From: Nonomuraea thailandensis
GTDB lineage: Bacteria; Actinomycetota; Actinomycetes; Streptosporangiales; Streptosporangiaceae
Assembly (NCBI RefSeq): GCF_024172165.1
Contig: NZ_JAMZEB010000002.1
Coordinates: forward strand, 1-64,000
DNA length: 64,000 nucleotides
Direction: 5' to 3'
The notes under the pieces were generated by a model that saw nothing but the letters and a program-made list of their open reading frames with translations, made no database searches and was not told where the DNA came from. A program made the translations under genes and the position numbers. This document shows, piece by piece, positions 58,317-64,000 of the stretch. The stretch's first letter is position 1. The number at the start of each line of letters is the position of its first letter.

Positions 58317-59528
58317 ATGAGCGTGCTCGCCCAAGAGTCCCGAGGCAGAACCACCCCGCTGGCCTGGCTCCTCGTGCTGGGAATCGTCCTCGCCGCACTG
58401 AACCTGCGCACCGGCGTCACCAGCGTCGGCCCCCTGCTCGACCAGCTCGCCGCCGGCCTCGGCATGACGAGCGTCGGCACCGGGCTGCTGACCACCCTGC
58501 CCGTGCTGGCCTTCGCCAGCGTGGGCGCCATCACCCCGACGCTGGCCAGGCGGATCGGCGAGCACCGGCTGCTGCTGCTCGCCCTCGTCACGCTGGGCGT
58601 CGGGCTGCTGGTCAGGTCGCTGGCCGGCTCGGCCCCGGTGTTCCTGCTGAGCAGCGCGGTCGCGCTGTCCGGCGGTGCCGTCGGCAACGTGCTGATCCCG
58701 ACACTGATCAAGCGTCACTTCCCGGCCCGGACCGGGATCATGACCACCGTCTACACCACGGCCCTGGCCGCCGGCACCATGCTGGCCGCCGCCGCGACCG
58801 TGCCGATCGAGCGTGCCTCGGGGGACTGGCACATCGCGCTCGGCGTGTGGGCGGCCCTGGCCGCTGTCGCCGCCATTCCGTGGCTTGCGCTGTTGCGCAG
58901 TGAGCCGGAGCGGGACACGGGCGGCCGGGACACGGGCCTGCGCAGCATGGTCAAGAGCAAGCTGGCCTGGATGATCGCGGTCTACTTCGGCACCCAGTCG
59001 ATGATCGCCTACATCATGTTCGGCTGGCTCGCCACCATCCTCACCGACAGCGGCTACACCACCTCCGAGGCCGGGCTGATCCTCGGGGTGTTCACCGCGC
59101 TGAACATCCCCGTCTCGATCGCCGTGCCGATGATCGCCTCCCGCTTCCGCGACCAGCGGCCCACCGTCGTCGGGCTCGTCGTGTTCTACGTGATCGGCTT
59201 CCTCGGGCTGTGGTTCGCGCCCCCCTCCACGGCCATGGTGTGGGTCGTGTTCGTCGCGGTGGGGATGGGCTCGTTCCCGCTGGCGCTGATGATGCTGGCG
59301 CTGCGCACCCGCACGCCGGAGACCACGGCCGCGCTGTCGGCCTTCGGGCAGAGCGCCGGCTATCTCATCTCGGGCGCGGGCCCGCTGCTCGTGGGCGTGC
59401 TGCGCGAGGCCACCGGCGGGTGGGCGGTGCCGTACACGCTGATCTTCGTGGTCCTCGCCGCGCAGCTCCTGACCGGCCTGTACGCCGGCCGCAACCGCTA
59501 CCTGGAGGACGAGAGAATGGCCGGGTGA
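58317..59528 (+). CDS. MFS transporter of the CynX/NimT type
   Basis: 403 residues with 12 helices. ALNLRTGVTSVGPLLDQ at the first helix is the hallmark of the CynX (cyanate)/NimT family. Substrate cannot be fixed. ATG 58317 with GTGGAGG 12 nt upstream. An AT-rich stretch (58240-58300) carries its promoter. GTGA overlap with the AlaX-like gene. Confidence 0.88.
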   Translation: MSVLAQESRGRTTPLAWLLVLGIVLAALNLRTGVTSVGPLLDQLAAGLGMTSVGTGLLTTLPVLAFASVGAITPTLARRIGEHRLLLLALVTLGVGLLVRSLAGSAPVFLLSSAVALSGGAVGNVLIPTLIKRHFPARTGIMTTVYTTALAAGTMLAAAATVPIERASGDWHIALGVWAALAAVAAIPWLALLRSEPERDTGGRDTGLRSMVKSKLAWMIAVYFGTQSMIAYIMFGWLATILTDSGYTTSEAGLILGVFTALNIPVSIAVPMIASRFRDQRPTVVGLVVFYVIGFLGLWFAPPSTAMVWVVFVAVGMGSFPLALMMLALRTRTPETTAALSAFGQSAGYLISGAGPLLVGVLREATGGWAVPYTLIFVVLAAQLLTGLYAGRNRYLEDERMAG

Positions 59529-60349
59529 ACTCCACCCTCGTCACCTTCCCCAGCGGCCTGACCAGTGGCCGCTCCACGATCGTCGAGGCCGTGCCGGCGG
59601 GGGAGCGGCACGGCCTCGTCGTCTCCGAGACCCCGTTCCATCCTCTCGACCACACCTGGCCCGACCAGCCCGCCGACCGTGGCACGATCGGCGGCCTGCC
59701 GGTCGTCGACTGCGTGACAGGGGCCAGGTCCGGCACCGGCGAGATCTTCCTCGGCCCTGACATCCCGGCCCGGCGCGGCGCCGAGGGCTGGGACTGGCTG
59801 GTCGTCCACATGACCGGGACGCCGCTGCCCGTGGGGGCGGAGGTCGACCTGGAGGTGGACGCGGGCTACCGCGCCGGGCTCTGCGCCGGTCACACCGGCT
59901 GCCACCTGGCCGCGCTGGCGCTCAACGCCGCCCTGGCCGATCGGTGGCGCAAGGAGGCCCGGCCCGACTCGCTCGGCCGCCCCGACTTCGACCAGGCGGC
60001 CATCACCTCCTCCCGCATCAACCCGTACGGCAGCGTGGACGTCTACCGCCTGGGCAAGTCGCTGCGCAAGAAGGGCTTCTCCGCCGAGGACCTCGACCCG
60101 GGGAAGCTCGCCCGGCAGGTCAACGACCAGCTCGCGGCCTGGGTGGCCGCCGACGCCCCGGTCCGGGTGGAGGCGCCGGACCGGGGGCTGACGGCCCGTC
60201 GCACGTGGCACTGCACGCTGCCGGAGGGCGAGGCGTCCATCCCGTGCGGCGGCACCCACGTGGGCCGCACGGGGGAGCTGGCCGGGATCGTCGCCGAGCT
60301 GTCGCTCGACGACGCCACGCTCACCATGCGCACCGGCCGCGCCGGCTGA
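59525..60349 (+). CDS. AlaX-like alanyl-tRNA editing hydrolase
   Basis: 274 residues. The C-terminal part has the zinc signature AGHTGCHLAALAL (HxxxH) and CGGTHVGRTGEL (CxxxH), the four ligands of the threonyl/alanyl-tRNA second additional domain. It hydrolyses Ser- or Gly-tRNA-Ala. The N-terminal half is a divergent AlaX domain. Translationally coupled to the CynX-type gene. A tRNA-Ala gene lies 1 kb away. Confidence 0.85.
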   Translation: MNSTLVTFPSGLTSGRSTIVEAVPAGERHGLVVSETPFHPLDHTWPDQPADRGTIGGLPVVDCVTGARSGTGEIFLGPDIPARRGAEGWDWLVVHMTGTPLPVGAEVDLEVDAGYRAGLCAGHTGCHLAALALNAALADRWRKEARPDSLGRPDFDQAAITSSRINPYGSVDVYRLGKSLRKKGFSAEDLDPGKLARQVNDQLAAWVAADAPVRVEAPDRGLTARRTWHCTLPEGEASIPCGGTHVGRTGELAGIVAELSLDDATLTMRTGRAG

Positions 60350-60351
60350 GC

Positions 60352-61242
60352 TCAGGACGGCTTCAGGTGGCCGATCTTCTCCGGGTTGGCCAGCACGTAG
60401 ATCGTCTCGATCTTGCCGTCCGCGATCACGAGTGCGATGACGCTGATCACGCGGCCCTCCGCCGAGATGACGATGGCGGGCGCGTTGTTCAGCGTCTCCA
60501 CCGCGAACGACAGGTCGGCGAGCTGCGACCTGCCGATCGAGGCCATGAACTTGGCGATGTTCGCCGGGCTGTTGATCGACTGCAGGTAGCGGCCCACGTT
60601 CTCGGCGCCGGTGATGACCCGCAGCGCCGCCCTGGCCTTGCCGCCGCCGTCGCTGACCATCGACACCTGGTCGGCGAACAGCTCGATCAGCGCGTCCAGG
60701 TCGCCGCCCGCGGAGGCGCCCAGGAACCGCTCGGTGACCCGCCGGCGCTCGTCCCTGTCCACGTCGAAGCGCGGCCGCTTGTCCCGCACGTGGTCCCTGG
60801 CCCGCCGGGCGAGCTGCCTGGTGGCCGGCTCCGCCCGCCCGATGATCTGCGCGATCTCCGAGAACGGCAGGTCGAACGCCTCCCGCAGGACGAACACCGC
60901 CCGCTCCAGCGGCGACAGCGTCTCCAGCACCACGAGCATCGCCATCTCCACGGAGTCGGCCAGCTCGGCGTGCTCGGCCACGTCGGGCGCGGTGCTGATC
61001 GGCTCGGGCAGCCACGGCCCCACGTACGACTCGCGCCGCGACTTCGCCCACCGCAGCCGGTCGATGGCCAGCCGCGAGGTCACCGTGATCAGGAACGCCT
61101 TGGGATCCTCGACGGCCGTCTGGTCCACCCCGGACCAGCGCAGCCACGCCTCCTGCACGACGTCCTCGGCATCGGCCACGCTGCCCAGGATCCGGTAGGC
61201 GACCGCGACCAGCACGCCGCGATGATCCTCAAATGTCGACAT
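60352..61242 (-). CDS. sigJ: ECF41-group sigma factor with NTF2-like C-terminal domain (SigJ-like)
   Basis: 296 residues: sigma region 2 (VADAEDVVQEAWLRW), sigma region 4 (LPFSEIAQIIGRAEPATRQL), then a SnoaL-like domain that serves as built-in regulator instead of an anti-sigma factor. The three ECF41 hallmarks are visible: WLPEP (77-81), DGGGKARAA (about 198) and NPEKIGHLK near the end. ATG 61242 lies behind an ECF41-type promoter, so the gene is probably autoregulated. The usual COE partner gene is not adjacent. Confidence 0.93.
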   Translation of the reverse strand: MSTFEDHRGVLVAVAYRILGSVADAEDVVQEAWLRWSGVDQTAVEDPKAFLITVTSRLAIDRLRWAKSRRESYVGPWLPEPISTAPDVAEHAELADSVEMAMLVVLETLSPLERAVFVLREAFDLPFSEIAQIIGRAEPATRQLARRARDHVRDKRPRFDVDRDERRRVTERFLGASAGGDLDALIELFADQVSMVSDGGGKARAALRVITGAENVGRYLQSINSPANIAKFMASIGRSQLADLSFAVETLNNAPAIVISAEGRVISVIALVIADGKIETIYVLANPEKIGHLKPS

Positions 61243-61251
61243 AAAACCATA

Positions 61252-61279
61252 GACGTACCACGGAAGTCCCGGCGTGACA
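61252..61279 (-). promoter_or_regulatory. ECF41-type autoregulatory promoter
   Basis: Read leftward: TGTCACG (61273-61279), a 17-nt spacer, CGTC (61252-61255), then 9 nt to the ATG. This matches the described ECF41 target pattern (TGTCACA about 16 nt before CGTC) except the last base of the -35 element. The mRNA would have almost no leader. Confidence 0.8.
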
Positions 61280-61317
61280 CAAGGGGTTCAGAACTCCGTT
61301 ACACTTGTTGATCGCAA

Positions 61318-61390
61318 GGGGCTATAGCGCAGTTGGTAGCGCGCCTCCATGGCATGGAGGAGGTCTGGGGTTCGAATCCCCATAGCTCCA
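61318..61390 (+). tRNA. tRNA-Ala (anticodon GGC), copy 2
   Basis: Same 73-nt sequence as 33292-33364 with anticodon GGC. Here the genomic sequence after the discriminator A reads CCACC, so CCA is present by chance or encoded. TACACT (61300-61305) is a candidate -10 box. Divergent from the ECF41 sigma gene. Confidence 0.97.
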
Positions 61391-61399
61391 CCACCCCTG

Positions 61400-61921
61400 T
61401 CACGGCACGAAGAGACGGGCGAGGCTCTCCGGGAGCTCGTCGCGGTTCCGCGGTGTCACGGTGATCAGATCGGCGTCGATCTGTGCCTTGAGCGAGGCGT
61501 GCGTGCGCTGGTGGACGGTGGCCACGATCGGCACGCCGGCCTCGAACAGCGCCACGCAGCGCGGCACGAACGCCGGAGACAGCAGCTCCATGGGCCCGAT
61601 CTCGTCGATGAGCACCACGGCGCCCCGCGCGGTGAGCGCCTGCTGCATGGCCGGCAGCGCGATACGCTCGAACGCGGGCACGTTGACGCCGTACCTGCCG
61701 ACCCGCGGGCCGGTGACCCACGACAGGTGGGCCATCACGGCCTTGTGCCCCGCGAAGTCCTCCACGGTGAAGCCGGCCCGCTGCCCGCGCTCGCGTACCT
61801 CGTCGCTGAGGAAGCCGCAGATCGGCACCTGGGCCGCCCGCAGGAGACCCGCGAGGCGGCGGACAACGGTGGTCTTGCCCGTGCGGGGCGGGGCGGTGAG
61901 CAGGATGCGCGGCCTGGACAC
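61400..61921 (-). CDS. THEP1-like nucleoside-triphosphatase
   Basis: 173 residues from GTG 61921. P-loop APPRTGKTT at residues 9-17 and Walker B VVLIDEIGPME, the pattern of THEP1-type NTPases, which hydrolyse NTPs in vitro with unknown physiological role. Longer starts up to 61975 exist but add non-conserved residues. No clear ribosome-binding site. Confidence 0.86.
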   Translation of the reverse strand: MSRPRILLTAPPRTGKTTVVRRLAGLLRAAQVPICGFLSDEVRERGQRAGFTVEDFAGHKAVMAHLSWVTGPRVGRYGVNVPAFERIALPAMQQALTARGAVVLIDEIGPMELLSPAFVPRCVALFEAGVPIVATVHQRTHASLKAQIDADLITVTPRNRDELPESLARLFVP

Positions 61922-61975
61922 GGCACCAGGATGGCAGAACGCGCCCGAGCGGGACACCGCGAGGCCCGCTGACAT

Positions 61976-61998
61976 AAGTGCTCATCCGGTGAGCACTT
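61976..61998. promoter_or_regulatory. Inverted-repeat operator upstream of second WYL regulator
   Basis: AAGTGCTCA-tccgg-TGAGCACTT is a perfect 9-bp inverted repeat with a 5-bp spacer, 20 nt before the WYL gene start. Same layout as the operator of the other WYL regulator, with different arm sequence. Confidence 0.85.
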
Positions 61999-62017
61999 CA
62001 GCGCGCAGAATGGGGGC

Positions 62018-62962
62018 ATGCGAGCTGACCGACTGGTGGCCGCGCTGCTGCTCATGCAGGCGCGTGGCCGGGTGACCGCCGCCGAGCTGGCCGAGAAGCT
62101 GGAGGTGTCCGTGGCCACCGCGCGGCGCGACCTCGAAGCGCTGTCCGCCGCCGGCATCCCCGTCTACCCCCAGGCGGGGCGGGGTGGCGGCTGGTCGCTG
62201 CTGGGCGGCGCCCGTACCGACCTGACGGGGCTCACCGCGCACGAGGCCCAGGCGCTGTTCCTGCTCGCCGGGCCGGCCGCGCCCGACGCGCCCGAGCTCA
62301 GGTCCGCGCTGCGCAAGCTGCTGCGGGCGCTGCCCCAGACGTTCAGGCAGGAGGCCGAGGCCGCGGCCGGGGCGGTGGTCGTCGACCCCGCCCGCTGGGG
62401 CGAGCCGGAGAAGGAGCGGCCCGAGCTGGTGCGGGTCCTGCAACGCGCCACCGTGCGCCGGCGCCGGGTCAGGCTCGGGTACGCGGGCCGCCGCGCCGGC
62501 GAGCGCACCGAGCGGCTGGTCGACCCCTGGGGCCTGGTGGACAAGGACGACGTCTGGTACCTGCTGGCGGGCACCGAGCGCGGGCAGCGCACGTTCCGGG
62601 TCGACCGGATCGTCGCGGCCGAGGTGACGGAGGAGGAGTTCGAGCGGCCGGACGACTTCGAGCTGTCGCGGGCCTGGGCCGGGGTCGTGGAGGAGATGGA
62701 GCGGCGGCGCGCCACCGTCTCCGCGACCGTGCTGATCTCCGCCCGGCTGCTGCCCATCCTGCGCGACCACTTCGGGCGGCACTTCGAGAGCCTGGGGGAG
62801 GCGGGCGACGGGCGGGTCCGGGCCCGGGTGGCCGCGCCGATGGCGCTGACGATCGCCGAGCAGCTCGCCGGGTGGGGCGCGCGGGTGGAGGTCGAGGAGC
62901 CCGAGGAGGTCCGGGCCGAGCTGGCCAGGATCGGCGCCGAGCTCGTCGAGCGCTACTCCTAG
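62018..62962 (+). CDS. HTH/WYL-domain transcriptional regulator
   Basis: 314 residues: DeoR-like winged helix (1-60; AAELAEKLEVSVATARRDLEAL), WYL domain (about 130-210; VDPWGLVDKDDVWYLLAGTERGQRTFRVDRI) and WCX C-terminal domain. CAGAAT (62006-62011) 6 nt before the ATG and a perfect inverted repeat upstream suggest a self-controlled leaderless gene. Neighbours give no clear target; the THEP1-like gene is divergent. Confidence 0.9.
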   Translation: MRADRLVAALLLMQARGRVTAAELAEKLEVSVATARRDLEALSAAGIPVYPQAGRGGGWSLLGGARTDLTGLTAHEAQALFLLAGPAAPDAPELRSALRKLLRALPQTFRQEAEAAAGAVVVDPARWGEPEKERPELVRVLQRATVRRRRVRLGYAGRRAGERTERLVDPWGLVDKDDVWYLLAGTERGQRTFRVDRIVAAEVTEEEFERPDDFELSRAWAGVVEEMERRRATVSATVLISARLLPILRDHFGRHFESLGEAGDGRVRARVAAPMALTIAEQLAGWGARVEVEEPEEVRAELARIGAELVERYS

Positions 62963-63027
62963 TCACGGCAGGGTCGAGGCGGGGCCGCGTGGGCCGCGTG
63001 GCCCCCATGGTCACGGCAGGGTCGAGG
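62962..63027. repeat. 18-bp direct repeat at the 3' ends of convergent genes
   Basis: GTCACGGCAGGGTCGAGG occurs at 62962-62979 and 63010-63027, each followed by a GGGCCGCGTG-like stretch. The second copy is the end of the decarboxylase gene, the first a duplicate just past the WYL gene stop. Confidence 0.8.
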
Positions 63028-64000
63028 ACAGGGCCGCGTGCTCCCAGCGGATCTGCTCCCACGCCTGCTCCACGTGCCGCCGCTCCGTCGCCGCGGCCCC
63101 GACGGCCAGCCGCAGCACCACCCGGCCGGCGATCCTCGTGTGCGTCAGGTACATCGACCCGCTCGCGTTGAGCAGCTCCATCAGCCCCAGCGTGGCCCGG
63201 TCCGCCTCCGCCGGGTCGTCCAGGCCCGGCCACAGGGGGCGCAGGCACACCAGCCCGAGCGGGTGCTGCTCGTGCAGCTCGAACCCCGGGTCCGCGGCGA
63301 TCCATGCCGCCAGCTCCGCCGCCAGGCCGACGCCCTTGCGGATGTGCGCGCGCAGCCCCTCGGCCCCGTACCAGCGGATCACCGACCACAGTTTCAGCGC
63401 CCTGAACCGGCGGCCCAGCGGCACCTGCCAGTCCCGGTAGTCCACGACGGAGCCGGTCGAGGTGGCGGGGTTCCTGAGGTACTCGGGCAGGATCGACAGC
63501 GCGCCGAGGAGCGGGCCGCGGTCGGCCGTCCAGAGCACGCCGCAGTCGAAGTTGGTCAGCAGCCACTTGTGCGGGTTGGTCGCGTACGAGTCCGCGTACT
63601 CGGCCACGCCGTCGTTCAGCCACCGGAGCTCCGGGCAGATCGCCGCGACCCCGGCGTAGGCGGCGTCCACGTGCAGCCAGACCCCGCGCTCCCGGCACAC
63701 CGCGCCGATGGCGGGCACCGGATCGACGGCGGTGGTGGAGGTGGTGCCGACGGTGGCGCACACCATCGCGGGGACGGCGCCCGCCGCCTCGTCCGCGGCC
63801 AGCAGCTCGCGCAGGTGGGACGGGTCCATGGCCAGAGTGTCCGGGTCCGCGTCCACCACCCGCACGCCCGCCGCGCCGAGCCCGGCGATCCGCGCCGCCT
63901 TCTCCAGCGAGGAGTGCGTCTGCGACGTCACGTACAGCGTGTAGCGCCGGTCCACGCCCTCGGCCGCGACCCGGCCGCCGCTCGCCCGGTGCAGCGCCGC
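63011..64000 (-). CDS. PLP-dependent aromatic-L-amino-acid decarboxylase family, 5' part cut off
   Basis: 329 codons lie in the window; the frame is open at the right edge, so the N-terminal about 150 residues are missing. Type-II decarboxylase features: HVDAAYAG (Asp pairing with the PLP ring N), the Schiff-base Lys in NPHKWLLTNFDCG, and YRDWQVPLGRRFRALKLW. Members decarboxylate Dopa, Trp, Tyr or Phe to amines. Substrate cannot be fixed from this fragment. Confidence 0.92.
   Translation of the reverse strand, partial: AALHRASGGRVAAEGVDRRYTLYVTSQTHSSLEKAARIAGLGAAGVRVVDADPDTLAMDPSHLRELLAADEAAGAVPAMVCATVGTTSTTAVDPVPAIGAVCRERGVWLHVDAAYAGVAAICPELRWLNDGVAEYADSYATNPHKWLLTNFDCGVLWTADRGPLLGALSILPEYLRNPATSTGSVVDYRDWQVPLGRRFRALKLWSVIRWYGAEGLRAHIRKGVGLAAELAAWIAADPGFELHEQHPLGLVCLRPLWPGLDDPAEADRATLGLMELLNASGSMYLTHTRIAGRVVLRLAVGAAATERRHVEQAWEQIRWEHAALSSTLP

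Overview
The window is very GC-rich chromosomal DNA from a filamentous actinobacterium. I infer the order Streptosporangiales (Nonomuraea-like) or a close relative. The evidence is the conserved gene order folC, a DUF4233 gene, ndk, mreBCD, mrdA, rodA, two radical-SAM-associated genes, RNase E/G, rplU, rpmA, obgE, proBA, nadD, rsfS. Other supports are frequent GTG starts, many promoters of the TAnnnT type placed 6-8 nt before a start codon (leaderless mRNAs), and a large Ser/Thr kinase. Genus is inferred, not measured.

Region 1 (1-28.5 kb) is a core block. After a strong terminator and a secreted aromatic-ring dioxygenase fused to a chitin/cellulose-binding module come folate synthesis (folC), nucleotide balance (ndk) and the elongasome operon mreB-mreC-mreD-mrdA-rodA. 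Then follow a radical SAM pair, a very long RNase E/G, ribosomal proteins L21/L27 with the GTPase Obg, proline synthesis (proB, proA), a multi-pass membrane Ser/Thr kinase, an M48 peptidase, and nadD-rsfS-phosphatase, which matches the mycobacterial nadD/rsfS/gpgP order.

Region 2 (28.6-61.3 kb) is accessory. It starts with a truncated LysR gene, an MBL hydrolase, a FAH-family hydrolase and an FAD monooxygenase next to a GntR-TetR fusion regulator. Between 33,292 and 61,390 two identical tRNA-Ala(GGC) genes bracket about 28 kb. This interval holds a repeat-rich stretch, a processive GT2 with a 33-residue partner peptide, a large secreted subtilase with a CebR-like operator, and a WYL regulator operon with a protein resembling tRNA-guanine transglycosylase. 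It also holds an NhaA-DsbA fusion, a DyP peroxidase, an AA10 lytic polysaccharide monooxygenase downstream of a two-component system, several TetR/MFS sets, an AlaX-like editing protein and an ECF41 sigma factor with a recognisable autoregulatory promoter. No integrase or transposase was seen.

Region 3 (61.4-64 kb) has a THEP1-like NTPase, a second WYL regulator with its own inverted-repeat operator, and the 3' part of a PLP-dependent decarboxylase cut by the window end.

Themes: cell-wall elongation and housekeeping on the left; secreted oxidative and proteolytic attack on polymers on the right (dioxygenase-CBM, LPMO, DyP, subtilase); and many one-component regulators with visible operators. 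The most novel-looking piece is the WYL / TGT-like operon at 40.9-42.9 kb.
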